A stretch of 64,000 nt of DNA from CAVQFO01 sp963711725 (GCA_963711725.1 CAVQFO010000014.1:1-64000); one strand, 5' to 3'; shown: positions 29,701-37,512, counted from the first letter of the stretch. The notes: generated from the sequence alone by a model not told the origin. Program-made: numbers and translations.

Positions 29701-29864
29701 GCACGCTGTTCACCTTGTTCGTGGTGCCGGCGGTCTACATGCTGCTGGGCAAGGACCACTACAAGGCCGCAACCGAAAACGAAGCCCCCCCGCCTGATCT
29801 GCCTCGGGGGCGGTTCCGCGCCGCCCCCGAGCTTCCACTGCCTCGATTCTCAGATAGCTGCTAA
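26733..29864 (+). CDS. RND multidrug efflux permease (HAE1 family)
   Basis: Proton-driven drug/proton antiporter of 1043 residues in the inner membrane. It starts MKFTDLFIRRPVLSTVVSLI and has the twelve-helix, two-half RND architecture. The proton-relay residues are present: the Asp pair in GLVVDDAIIVVENVHRH (TM4) and the Lys in LIGLIAKNGILIVEFSN (TM10). It is closest in look to MexI-type pumps. The last ~25 residues (PPPDLPRGRFRAAPELPLPR) are Pro/Arg-rich, are not a family feature and contain a GC-rich inverted repeat in DNA (29803-29831). Substrates are unknown. Confidence 0.93.
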   Translation: MKFTDLFIRRPVLSTVVSLIILVIGLRSIALLELREYPETKNTVVTVTTAYPGASSDLVKGFITTPLQQAIAEADGIDYLSATSVQGRSTIEAHMQLNYDPNAAVAEIQAKVASQRNTLPAEAEDPVITSTTGDSTALMYMAYYSDTMSLPQITDYLNRVVQPKLQAIPGVAKARVFGSRTFAMRIWLDPQKLAAYNLTAEDVVGVLQANNYLAGIGQSKGNYVALDMDATTAVDNTKAFRNLVLRHQNGALVRLRDVAKADLGSEDYNTATWYKGKPAIFVGIEQAPGANPLTVAQRVHKALPDIRSQLPEGVKVQLPYDASEFIQDSINEVFQTLAEAVIIVLVVIYLTLGAFRAAIVPALAVPLSMIGGAFVMLLAGFSINLLTLLAMVLAIGLVVDDAIIVVENVHRHIEMGETKLQAALKGARELATPIIAMTTTLLAVYAPIGFMGGLIGTLFTEFAFSLAGAVLISGVVALTFSPMLSSKVLKAKGNEGRFETAVQHFFDWLSDRYENLLHGSLNYVAVTLVFGIAVLASIYFMFVTTPSELAPTEDQSILFFQASAPETATLDYDIPYTKQIIKAFEDIPEYKESFLLLGRNGDPSSVFGGFKMGPPSTRDRSQMQIQPQLQQKLSKIAGFQTAVFPRPSLPGSGGGLPVQFVITSDSDYVQLDHVADQLLGRAMKSGNFIFLKKSIEFTRPQTTIQIDRDRAADLGLTMKDIGRNLSLMLGGNYVNRFSLQGRSYKVIPQVSQQYRLTPEMLKNYHIRAGNGQLVPLSSLVHLSRSVEPSSRTQFQQLNSLTLQGIMAPGVQLGTALSYLQTQAKEIFPKGYTYDYTGTSRQYTKQGSALMITFFMSLLIIYLVLAAQFESWRDPVIVLVSVPMSIAGALAFLTLGFASINIYTQVGLITLIGLIAKNGILIVEFSNKLQTEEGYTKRQAVERASRIRLRPILMTTAAMIVAMIPLLTARGPGAVSRFDIGLVVASGLGIGTLFTLFVVPAVYMLLGKDHYKAATENEAPPPDLPRGRFRAAPELPLPRFSDSC

Positions 29865-30086
29865 TCAGACGTCTTTTGATTCAAGTCAACCATTCCCCCA
29901 CGCTTCGGGGCTACCGTTCTAGGGTCGCCACGGAGTCTCTGCTGCGGCACGGCTCACGAGAAGCCGCAGGCTTTGCTGGCCGGAGCCCGGTTTCGCGGAC
30001 TGGCGCGGAATCCGGACCCCGCGACGGGGGAAGCTCGCGCCTCCTCTCGGAAAACAGACTACTTAAAGAGAAGGGAGATCGGTGTC

Positions 30087-31328
30087 ATGCATCGCCAACT
30101 ACGTTTAGCTACCGCAGTTCTCACGCTCGCAGGGGGATTGCTCACGATCCCGGCGGCCCAGGCCGTGCCCAGTTTCGCCAGGCAGACAGGCTTGGCTTGT
30201 CAGGCGTGTCACCAGGCCGGCAATTTCCCGGAGCTCAACTCCTTCGGCCGCCAGTTCAAGCTGAGCGGCTACACCATGGCCTTCATCAAGGAAATCGAGC
30301 CCAGCGACAAGAAGCAGGGCGACCAGAACCCCAGCCTGAGCCTGATCAACATCCCGCTGCTCTCGGCCATGGTGCAGGTCTCCGGAACACACACTCAGGG
30401 GAGCCAACCCGACCAACAGAACAACAGCACCCAGTTCCCGCAGCAGTTGAGCGTGTTCCTGGCCGGGCGCATCACCCCCCACGTCGGCACCTTCATCCAG
30501 ACCACCATGACCGATACGGAAGGCTTCAGCATGGATCTGGCGGACATCCGCTACGCGGATCAGACGGCCGTTGGCGGCAAATCCTTGCTCTACGGCCTGA
30601 CGCTGAACAACGCGCCGACCGTTGAAGATCCCTGGAACAGCACGCCTGTGTGGGGCTTCCCCTGGTCCGGTTCGGAACAGGCCCCCGGACCTGACGCCAG
30701 CACCATGATCGAAGGGGGACCCGATCTCAACGTCACCGGCCTGGGCGCCTACGGCATGCTGGCCAATACCGTCTATGCCGATCTGAGCTTCTACCGCACT
30801 TCGGGAACCAACGACTCCGGCTCGACGGACGTAATCAAGGGCGTGGCGCCCTACTGGCGCTTGGCCTACGAGCACACATTCGGCAGCACCTACGTCATGG
30901 TGGGCACCTACGGCATGATGGCCGAGCACTATGACAGCGGTATCTCCGGCGCCACCAACAAGACCCGCGACCTCGCGCTGGATACCCAGATCGAGCAGCA
31001 GCTGGGGGGTCACATGCTCACCGTCCACGGAACGTTCATTCACGAACGGCGTGACCCGAGCAGCGGCAGCAGCGTGACCTACAAGCACTACAAGCTCGAC
31101 GGCAGCTATCACCTCGGTCGGGCCCTGAAAGCGACCCTGGGCTACAGCGCCTTCGACACCGGCAGCGATGACATCAACACCGATAGCTGGGTGGGCCAGC
31201 TGGCGTACTACCCCTGGGAGAACATCAACCTGACGCTGCAGTACACGGCGTATACCAAGTTCAACGGCACCACCCACAACGCCTCGGATAACAACACCAC
31301 GTACCTACTGGCTTGGCTGGTGTTCTAA
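30087..31328 (+). CDS. Cyc2-like outer-membrane monoheme cytochrome fused to a porin-like barrel
   Basis: Protein of 413 residues. A signal peptide ends at AQA (residue 26), and the mature protein starts VPSFARQTGLACQACHQAG, with one heme c motif (Cys38, Cys41, His42). NSFGRQFKLSGYT follows. The remaining ~350 residues look like an outer-membrane beta-barrel: alternating aromatic/polar strands, many Thr/Tyr, and a C-terminal AWLVF ending in Phe. A FARQTG-CxxCH-FGRxFKLxGYT start followed by a barrel is the architecture of Cyc2, the iron oxidase of Acidithiobacillus and Mariprofundus. Many homologues occur in bacteria not known to oxidise iron, so activity is inferred only. The ATG at 30087 has GGGAG at 9 bases. 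Confidence 0.8.
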   Translation: MHRQLRLATAVLTLAGGLLTIPAAQAVPSFARQTGLACQACHQAGNFPELNSFGRQFKLSGYTMAFIKEIEPSDKKQGDQNPSLSLINIPLLSAMVQVSGTHTQGSQPDQQNNSTQFPQQLSVFLAGRITPHVGTFIQTTMTDTEGFSMDLADIRYADQTAVGGKSLLYGLTLNNAPTVEDPWNSTPVWGFPWSGSEQAPGPDASTMIEGGPDLNVTGLGAYGMLANTVYADLSFYRTSGTNDSGSTDVIKGVAPYWRLAYEHTFGSTYVMVGTYGMMAEHYDSGISGATNKTRDLALDTQIEQQLGGHMLTVHGTFIHERRDPSSGSSVTYKHYKLDGSYHLGRALKATLGYSAFDTGSDDINTDSWVGQLAYYPWENINLTLQYTAYTKFNGTTHNASDNNTTYLLAWLVF

Positions 31329-31358
31329 CGAACATCGGATAACCGAGGCCAATACAAC

Positions 31359-31390
31359 AACGGCCGCGGACTGAGAAGTCCGCGGCCGTT
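31359..31390 (+). terminator. Intrinsic terminator after the Cyc2-like gene
   Basis: AACGGCCGCGGACT and its exact reverse complement form a perfect 14-pair stem with a GAGA loop, followed by CCTGTTT. It ends the transcript of the Cyc2-like gene 31 bases after its stop and separates it from hslVU. The downstream T run is short. Confidence 0.85.
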
Positions 31391-31393
31391 CCT

Positions 31394-31422
31394 GTTTAAA
31401 TCCCCCGAATACCGCCCCATTA
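31394..31422 (+). promoter_or_regulatory. Possible sigma-32 heat-shock promoter of hslVU
   Basis: GTTTAAA (31394-31400), a 14-base spacer and CCCCATTA (31415-31422) resemble the sigma-32 pattern CTTGAAA / CCCCATnT; five of seven -35 positions and seven of eight -10 positions agree. hslVU is a heat-shock operon in E. coli. The site lies about 90 bases before hslV and begins right after the terminator hairpin. Confidence 0.45.
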
Positions 31423-31513
31423 CTCACGCTGTGCTGTACAATGGGCAGCCCGCCCGATTCCCCGCAGTCGGACCCATCCGATCACGGACACGACCGGTTA
31501 TTGGAGTCAAATC

Positions 31514-32056
31514 GTGGATCAATTCAGAGGCACCACCATTCTGGCCGTACGTCGCGACGGCCGGGTCGCCCTGGGCGGCGACGGCCAGGTCTCCCTGGGC
31601 AATACCGTGATGAAGGGCAATGCCCGCAAGGTGCGCCGGCTCTACCACGACAAGGTCATCGCCGGCTTCGCCGGCGGCACCGCCGACGCCTTCACCCTGT
31701 TCGAGCGCTTCGAGGGCCAGCTGGAAAAGCACCAGGGCAATCTGACCCGGGCCGCCGTGGAGCTGGCCAAGGACTGGCGCACCGACCGCGTCCTGCGCCG
31801 CCTGGAGGCGCTGCTGGTGGTGGCCGACGAGGACGGCTCGCTGATCATCTCCGGCAACGGCGACGTGATCGAGCCGGAAAACAACCTGATGGCCATCGGC
31901 TCCGGCGGCCCCTTTGCCCAGGCCGCCGCCCGCGCGCTGCTGGAAAACACCGAGCTGGCCGCCCGCGAGATCGTCGAAAAGGGCCTGGACATCGCCGCCG
32001 ACATCTGCATCTACACCAATCACAACCTGACCATCGAGGAATTGCCCGGCTCGTAA
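31514..32056 (+). CDS. hslV: ATP-dependent protease peptidase subunit HslV
   Basis: Proteasome-like Thr protease subunit of 180 residues that forms the dodecameric core degraded-substrate chamber with HslU caps. The start is a GTG at 31514 (MDQFRGTTILAVRRDGRVA). Removal of the short propeptide would expose the Thr nucleophile at TTILAVRR. It also shows GGDGQVSLGNTVMKGNARKV and AIGSGGPFAQAAARALL. The hslU start lies 40 bases downstream. Confidence 0.95.
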   Translation: MDQFRGTTILAVRRDGRVALGGDGQVSLGNTVMKGNARKVRRLYHDKVIAGFAGGTADAFTLFERFEGQLEKHQGNLTRAAVELAKDWRTDRVLRRLEALLVVADEDGSLIISGNGDVIEPENNLMAIGSGGPFAQAAARALLENTELAAREIVEKGLDIAADICIYTNHNLTIEELPGS

Positions 32057-32096
32057 CGCCGGCGGTTCGAAAGCTTAGCGAGAAGGACTGGGTTCC

Positions 32097-33424
32097 ATGT
32101 CTGAAATGACCCCCCGGGAAATCGTCCAGGAACTGGACAAGCACATCATCGGCCAGGCCAATGCCAAGCGCGCCGTGGCCATCGCCCTGCGCAACCGCTG
32201 GCGCCGCATGCAGGTGCGCGAGGACCTGCGCAACGAGATCACCCCCAAGAACATCCTCATGATCGGCCCCACCGGCGTGGGCAAGACCGAGATCGCCCGC
32301 CGCCTGGCCAAGCTCGCCAACGCGCCGTTCATCAAGGTCGAGGCCACCAAGTTCACCGAAGTGGGCTACGTGGGCCGCGATGTGGAATCCATCATCCGCG
32401 ATCTGGTGGACATCGCCATCAAGATGACCCGCGAGCAGGAGATGCAGAAGGTCCGCTACCGGGCCGAGGAGGCCGCCGAGGAGCGCATGCTGGACGCCCT
32501 GCTGCCCCGCGCCCAGGCCGGCTGGGACGAGCAGCCGGAAGACAACAGCCACCCGGGCCAAGTTCCGCAAGAAGCTGCGCGACGGCGAGCTGGACGACCG
32601 GGAGGTGGAAATCGAGGTCAGCGCCGCCCCGGTGGGCGTGGAGATCATGGCGCCGCCCGGCATGGAGGAGATGACCAGCCAGCTGCAGAGCATGTTCCAG
32701 AACATGAGCGGCGGGCGCACCAAGACGCCGCAAGCTCAAGGTCAAGGATGCCCTCAAGGTCCTGCGCGAGGAGGAAGCCGCGCAAGCTGGTCAACGAGGA
32801 GGAGCTCAAGGAAAAGGCCGTCGGGCAACGTGGAGCAGAACGGCATCGTTTTCCTGGACGAGATCGACAAGGTGGCCAAGCGCTCCGAGACCGGCGGCGC
32901 CGACGTCTCCCGCGAGGGCGTGCAGCGGGACCTGCTGCCGCTGATCGAAGGCTGCACCGTCTCCACCAAGTACGGCATGGTGCGCACCGACCACATCCTG
33001 TTCATCGCCTCCGGCGCCTTCCACCTGTCCAAGCCCTCGGATCTGATCCCCGAGCTGCAGGGCCGCCTGCCCATCCGCGTGGAGCTGGACGCCCTGTCCG
33101 CGGAGGACTTCGTCCGCATCCTCACCGAACCCGACGCCTCCCTGACCAAGCAGTACGAGGCGCTGCTGGCCACCGAAGGCGTGCACCCTGAGCTTCACCG
33201 ACGACGGCATCGCGCGCATCGCCGAGATGGCCTGGGAGGTCAACGAGCGCACCGAGAACATCGGCGCCCGCCGCCTGCACACGGTCATGGAACGCCTGCT
33301 GGAGGCGATCTCCTACGAGGCCCCGGATCGGAGCGGCCAGAGCGTGACGGTGGATGCCGCCTACGTGGACGATCACCTGGCCGACCTGGCGCGGGACGAA
33401 GACCTCAGCCGTTACATCCTCTAG
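32097..33424 (+). CDS. hslU: ATP-dependent protease ATPase subunit HslU, five apparent frameshifts
   Basis: AAA+ unfoldase partner of HslV. MSEMTPREIVQELDKHIIGQ, Walker A GPTGVGKTEIARRLAK, Walker B GIVFLDEIDKVAKRS and the C-terminal DDHLADLARDEDLSRYIL are all present, but spread over three frames. Shifts occur near 32547, 32728, 32781, 32824 and 33185, each fitting one extra base. Removing five bases gives about 440 residues, against 443 in E. coli. The HslV-docking tail SRYIL is intact. Five independent insertions in an otherwise perfectly conserved gene argue for sequence error and not decay. Confidence 0.93.
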
Positions 33425-33442
33425 CGGAGTATTGCCAGACCG

Positions 33443-33814
33443 ATGCCCGACCCAACGCAGATCAAGCTGCACAAGCGCTCCGGTATCCTGGAGGTGCATT
33501 TCGACGACGGGCGCCAATTCAAGCTGCCCGCCGAGTACCTGCGGGTCCATTCCCCCTCCGCGGAAGTCCGGGGGCACGGGCCGGGGCAAGCGGTACTCCA
33601 GACCGGCAAGGAAAACGTCCGTATCGAGGAAGTGGAGCCGGTGGGCCGCTATGCCCTGCGGCTGGTTTTCGACGACGGCCACAGCACGGGCTTATACTCC
33701 TGGGACTTTCTCTACGAACTGGGCGAAAATCAGGACCGGTACTGGCGGGATTACCTCCAGGCCCTGAAACAGGCCGGCTACCGGCGTGACGACTCCAAGC
33801 AATCGGATAACTGA
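33443..33814 (+). CDS. DUF971 (GBBH-like N-terminal domain) protein
   Basis: Small protein of 123 residues. The sequence IKLHKRSGILEVHFDDGRQF, YLRVHSPSAEVRGHG, RIEEVEPVGRYALRLVFDDGH and GLYSWDFLYELG matches the DUF971 family, which resembles the N-terminal domain of gamma-butyrobetaine hydroxylase. It commonly lies between hslU and ubiE in gammaproteobacteria, as here (gaps of 18 and 3 bases). Function is unknown; iron-sulfur related roles have been suggested for relatives. Confidence 0.9.
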   Translation: MPDPTQIKLHKRSGILEVHFDDGRQFKLPAEYLRVHSPSAEVRGHGPGQAVLQTGKENVRIEEVEPVGRYALRLVFDDGHSTGLYSWDFLYELGENQDRYWRDYLQALKQAGYRRDDSKQSDN

Positions 33815-33817
33815 GCG

Positions 33818-34582
33818 GTGAGCGAACAGCAGTCCAGCGAAAAGGAAACCACCCACTTCGGCTTCCAGCAGGTTCCCGTCGGCGAAAAAGCCAAGCGAGT
33901 GGGCGAGGTCTTCCGCTCCGTGGCCGGCAAGTACGACGTGATGAACGACCTGATGTCCATGGGCCTGCATCGGCTGTGGAAACGCCAGGCCATCCGTATG
34001 CTGCGCCTGCGCCGCGGCATGGAAGTGCTGGATCTCGCCGCCGGCACGGGAGATCTGGCCCGGCTGATGCGTCCCCGTCTGGGCGAACAGGGCGGCGTGG
34101 TCATGTCGGATATCAACGAAGCCATGCTCTCGCGCGGCCGCGATCGGCTCACCGACGAAGGCATCGTCGGCAACGTCGACTACGTGCTGGCCAACGCCGA
34201 GGAACTGCCGTTCCGCGACAACCGCTTCGACCGCATCACCATGGCCTTCGGCCTGCGCAACGTCACCGACAAGGACGCCGCGCTGCGGGAGATGCACCGC
34301 GTTCTGAAACCGGGTGGCTTCGCCCTCGTGCTCGAGTTCTCCAAGGTCTACCTGCCGCCGCTCAAGCCCGTCTACGACGCCTATTCCTTCCAGGTCTTGC
34401 CGCGCCTGGGCCAGTGGATCGCCAAGGATTCCGAAAGCTACCGCTACCTTGCCGAATCCATCCGCATGCACCCGGACCAGGAAACCCTGCGCGACATGAT
34501 GACCGACGCCGGGCTCGAGGACTGCACGTACGTCAACATGAGCGGCGGCATCGTCGCCGCCCACACGGGTTACAAGTACTGA
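33818..34582 (+). CDS. ubiE: Ubiquinone/menaquinone C-methyltransferase UbiE
   Basis: SAM-dependent methyltransferase of 254 residues acting on demethylmenaquinol and the ubiquinone precursor. It starts at the GTG at 33818. Motifs are HFGFQQVPVGEKAKRVGEVF, SAM motif I VLDLAAGTGDLARLM, YVLANAEELPFRDNRFDRIT and AFGLRNVTDKDAALREM, with SGGIVAAHTGYKY at the end. It is the first of three ubiquinone genes here. Confidence 0.96.
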   Translation: MSEQQSSEKETTHFGFQQVPVGEKAKRVGEVFRSVAGKYDVMNDLMSMGLHRLWKRQAIRMLRLRRGMEVLDLAAGTGDLARLMRPRLGEQGGVVMSDINEAMLSRGRDRLTDEGIVGNVDYVLANAEELPFRDNRFDRITMAFGLRNVTDKDAALREMHRVLKPGGFALVLEFSKVYLPPLKPVYDAYSFQVLPRLGQWIAKDSESYRYLAESIRMHPDQETLRDMMTDAGLEDCTYVNMSGGIVAAHTGYKY

Positions 34583-34615
34583 TGACGCGGCCGGCGCAAT
34601 CCGTCGCTGTCGTCA

Positions 34616-34665
34616 TTGCCGCGAAGGCGGGGATCCACCTTGGGCCGCCCGTGCCTTCGCGGCAA
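34616..34665. repeat. Inverted repeat between ubiE and ubiJ
   Basis: TTGCCGCGAAGGC (34616-34628) and its exact complement GCCTTCGCGGCAA (34653-34665) form a 13-pair stem over a 24-base loop in the 116-base ubiE-ubiJ gap. The flanking CGTCATTGCCGCGAAGGCGG is a divergent version of the CCCGCGAAAGCGGG repeat at 8.0 and 10.8 kb. It may modulate read-through or mRNA stability between the two genes. Confidence 0.65.
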
Positions 34666-34698
34666 CGATCGGTCAGATGCATTTTCACGGGCCAGTAG

Positions 34699-35319
34699 AT
34701 GTCGTTGATCAGCCTCTTCCTCAAACCGGCCGAGCAAAGCCTCAACCGTGTTCTGTGGCTGGATCCGGACACCCCGAAACGGCTGCAACCGCTGGCCGGC
34801 AAGACCCTCATGCTGGAGATCACCGGCGCGGACATCGGCCTGGCCGTTGAATTCACGGAACAGCGCATCCTGCTCCGGCAGGGTCGCGAGGAAGCGGACG
34901 CCGCCGTGCGCGGCAGCGCCGTTGCCCTGCTGGCCGTGGCCATGGACCCGGAACGCGGCGGCGGCGGCCACGTGGAATTCACCGGCGACGTGGGTGTGGT
35001 GCAGAAGGTGCGCACCTTTTTCGCCGGCCTGGAGATCGACTGGGAGGAACACCTCTCCCACGTAACGGGCGATGCCGTGGCCCATCAGGTGGGCAACATC
35101 ACCCGTGGCCTGCAGCGCTGGGGCCGCCGCAGCACCCGCGTGTTCGGCGAAAACCTGGCTGAATACCTCACCGAGGAGCGCCGCGAACTGCCGGCCCGGG
35201 CCGAAGCCGAGGACTTCATGCAGGCGGTGAGCCGTCTGCGCCAGGACGGCGATCGGCTGGCGGCCCGAATCGCGCGGCTGGAACAGCGAATCCAAGACAA
35301 GGATAAAGCGGCCCGATGA
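34699..35319 (+). CDS. ubiJ: Ubiquinone biosynthesis accessory factor UbiJ
   Basis: Protein of 206 residues with an N-terminal SCP2 lipid-binding-like domain (LAGKTLMLEITGADIGLAVEF in part: LMLEITGADIG; GGHVEFTGDVGVVQKV) and a helical C-terminal coiled coil (RLRQDGDRLAARIARLEQRIQ, in part). UbiJ with UbiK scaffolds the soluble Ubi enzyme complex. Its place between ubiE and ubiB is the family standard. The last bases overlap the ubiB start (ATGA). Confidence 0.9.
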   Translation: MSLISLFLKPAEQSLNRVLWLDPDTPKRLQPLAGKTLMLEITGADIGLAVEFTEQRILLRQGREEADAAVRGSAVALLAVAMDPERGGGGHVEFTGDVGVVQKVRTFFAGLEIDWEEHLSHVTGDAVAHQVGNITRGLQRWGRRSTRVFGENLAEYLTEERRELPARAEAEDFMQAVSRLRQDGDRLAARIARLEQRIQDKDKAAR

Positions 35320-36980
35320 TCCATCCGCGACAGGTCCTTCGCCTGGCCTATATCAACTTCGTGCTGGTCCGCAACGGCCTCGACGAAATCATCCTCGCCA
35401 CCCATCTGTTCCGGCCTCTGCGCTTCCTGGGCTACCTCAGCCCCTGGCGCTGGTTCCGGGACAAATCCATCAATCGCGGCCAGCGCATTCGCAACACCTT
35501 GCAGGAGCTGGGTCCGATCTTCGTCAAGTTCGGCCAACTGCTCTCCACCCGGCGAGACCTGCTGCCGCCCGACATTGCCACCGAGCTGTCGTACCTCCAG
35601 GACCGCGTGCCGCCCTTCCCCGGCGAACAGGCCCGCAGCATCGTCGAGCAGGCCTACGGCAAGCCCGTGAGCGAGGTGTTCACGCGCTTCGACGAAAAAC
35701 CTCTGGCATCGGCGTCCATCGCCCAGGTCCACTCGGCGCAGCTGCTGGACGGCCGCGAAGTGGTGGTGAAGGTCGTCCGCCCCGCCATCGAACGCACCAT
35801 CCGCCGCGACCTGGACCTGATGTACACCTTCGCCCGGCTGGCCCAGAGATACTGGCCCCAGGGCAAGCGGCTGCGGCCCGTGGAAGTGGTGGCGGAGTAC
35901 GAAAAGACGATTTTCGACGAACTCGACCTGATGCGCGAAGGCGCCAACGCCACACAGCTGCGCCGCAACTTCAAGGATTCGCCCCTGATCTACGTGCCCG
36001 AGGTCTACCTGTCCCACTCACGGCGCAACGTGATGGTGATGGAACGCATCTCCGGCATCCCGATCAGCGACGTCGAGCAACTTCGCGCCCGCAACGTGAA
36101 CATGAAGAAACTGGCCGAGCGGGGCGTGGAGATCTTCTTCACCCAGGTCTTCCGTGACAGCTTCTTCCACGCGGACATGCACCCCGGCAACATCTTCGTC
36201 AACGCGGACAATCCCGAAGATCCCCAGTACATCGCCGTGGACTTCGGCATCATCGGCACGTTGAACCCCACGGACCACCGCTATCTTGCGGAAAACTTCC
36301 TGGCCTTCTTCAACCGCGACTACCGCCGGGTCGCCGAGCTGCACGTGGAATCGGGCTGGGTGCCGCGCGACACCCGCGTGGACGAATTCGAGGCCGCCAT
36401 GCGCACCGTATGCGAGCCCATCTTCGAGCGCCCGCTCAAGGAAATCTCCTTCGGCACGCTGCTGGTGCGCCTTTTCCAGACCGGCCGGCGATTCAACATG
36501 GAAGTCCAGCCGCAGCTGGTGCTGCTGCAAAAGACCCTGCTCAACATCGAAGGACTGGGCCGCGATCTCTATCCCGAGCTGGATCTGTGGCAGACGGCCA
36601 AGCCGTTCATGGAGCGCTGGATGAAGGACCAACTGGGCGGCCGCGCCTTCTTCAAGAAACTGCGCCAGGAACTCCCCATCTGGGGTGAACGCCTGCCCGA
36701 CATCCCGGACCGCCTGTTCGCCGCCTTCGAAGACGTCCGCCAGGCCCGCGAACAACTGGCCGCCCAGGCGCGGGAAATGTCCGAACTGCGCAAGGAAATG
36801 CGCGAAGACAACCGCCGCTCCTTCGCCCGGGGCGTCGGCGCCGTCCTGATCCTCAGCGCCTTCCTGCTCACCGCCCTGGACGGCTTCACCCCGCGCATGG
36901 CCGCCGGCGCCCCGCTGGTGAGCTGGGTGATCGGCGCCCTCGGCGCGGTCGCCGTGCTGGCCGCCTGGCCCCGGGATTGA
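35316..36980 (+). CDS. ubiB: Atypical kinase/ATPase UbiB
   Basis: Protein of 554 residues required for ubiquinone synthesis. It carries the UbiB-specific KxGQ motif in FVKFGQLLSTRRDLLPPD, the Ala-rich nucleotide loop LASASIAQVHSAQL, VMVMERISGIPISDV, FFHADMHPGNIFVN and AVDFGIIGTL. Two C-terminal transmembrane helices (FARGVGAVLILSAFLLTALD; PLVSWVIGALGAVAVLAAW) anchor it. Coupled to ubiJ by overlap. Confidence 0.95.
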   Translation: MIHPRQVLRLAYINFVLVRNGLDEIILATHLFRPLRFLGYLSPWRWFRDKSINRGQRIRNTLQELGPIFVKFGQLLSTRRDLLPPDIATELSYLQDRVPPFPGEQARSIVEQAYGKPVSEVFTRFDEKPLASASIAQVHSAQLLDGREVVVKVVRPAIERTIRRDLDLMYTFARLAQRYWPQGKRLRPVEVVAEYEKTIFDELDLMREGANATQLRRNFKDSPLIYVPEVYLSHSRRNVMVMERISGIPISDVEQLRARNVNMKKLAERGVEIFFTQVFRDSFFHADMHPGNIFVNADNPEDPQYIAVDFGIIGTLNPTDHRYLAENFLAFFNRDYRRVAELHVESGWVPRDTRVDEFEAAMRTVCEPIFERPLKEISFGTLLVRLFQTGRRFNMEVQPQLVLLQKTLLNIEGLGRDLYPELDLWQTAKPFMERWMKDQLGGRAFFKKLRQELPIWGERLPDIPDRLFAAFEDVRQAREQLAAQAREMSELRKEMREDNRRSFARGVGAVLILSAFLLTALDGFTPRMAAGAPLVSWVIGALGAVAVLAAWPRD

Positions 36981-37003
36981 AACCGTTCGCAGCGGACTAA
37001 CCG

Positions 37004-37032
37004 GTAGGTTGGGCTGACGAAGGAAGCCCACC
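37004..37032. repeat. Single GTAGG-headed REP after ubiB
   Basis: GTAGGTTGGGCTGACGAAGG continuing to AAGCCCACC forms an imperfect hairpin (TGGGCT pairs with AGCCCA) behind a GTAGG head. It is a member of the same REP class as at 16.0 and 19.8 kb and lies between ubiB and the transposase remnant. Confidence 0.6.
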
Positions 37033-37077
37033 ATCTTGGTTTAACCTGCAGCCCCAGCCCCATCAAATCCGTCATCA

Positions 37078-37378
37078 GGAAACATCCTTCCGTTCCCCCA
37101 ATCGGGTTGAACAACCCTGCGCGCGACGTATTCCTCCAAAGCGGATGGATTCGGTTTTGGGTAAGCGACCAACGCATCGGGTAAGCCGCGTTGTCGTGCG
37201 GCAAACGCCATATAACGTGGACATGCTCCGGCAGTACCACCATCGCCACGGTGTTGAACGGATGTTCGGCCTTCACCTTTGCATAGGCCGCCTTGAACGT
37301 CTCGATGTGGCGCACCAATCGACCCGAACTGCGGTCGGCCAGGTTGACCGTGACCAAATAAGTGGCGCCTTTGGTCAA
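37078..37378 (-). pseudogene. Truncated REP-associated tyrosine transposase (RAYT/IS200-like) remnant
   Basis: About 100 codons from the TTG at 37378 read GATYLVTVNLADRSSGRLV, EHPFNTVAMVVLPEHVHVIW and YPMRWSLTQNRI. This matches the start of Y1_Tnp (TnpA_REP) transposases, including the HUH metal-binding His pair in EHVHVIW. Similarity ends after about residue 95: the helix with the catalytic Tyr is missing, and the frame runs on into REP sequence and ubiB antisense. The C-terminal half has been lost. REP hairpins flank it on both sides, as expected for a RAYT locus. Confidence 0.75.
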
Positions 37379-37397
37379 GGCTCGCCGGTAGGAAACC

Positions 37398-37466
37398 GTT
37401 CGCGGCGACGAGCGACGCTCCTACAGGATGTTATGCAATGTAGGAGCGGCGGTCGTCGCCGCGAAC
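37398..37466. repeat. REP doublet adjacent to the RAYT remnant
   Basis: Two inverted arms, 37398-37424 and 37440-37466, each ending or starting with GTAGGAGCG and containing GTCGCCGCGAAC, are separated by 15 bases (a REPIN-like arrangement). They lie 20 bases upstream of the transposase start, the usual place for the REPs that a RAYT processes. The stem sequence differs from the REPs at 16 and 20 kb although the GTAGG head is the same. Confidence 0.75.
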
Positions 37467-37512
37467 AGCCATGGGCCTGCCGATTCAGGCAGGGTTGTGT
37501 TTTCGCCGGCGC

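Noticed and set aside
30087..31328. Plain periplasmic cytochrome c
   Set aside because: A single CxxCH close to the N-terminus followed by 350 barrel-like residues and a terminal Phe does not fit a small soluble cytochrome.
32097..33424. Programmed frameshifting in hslU
   Set aside because: Five separate +1 events in one gene, without slippery sequence or precedent, are far less likely than sequence errors.
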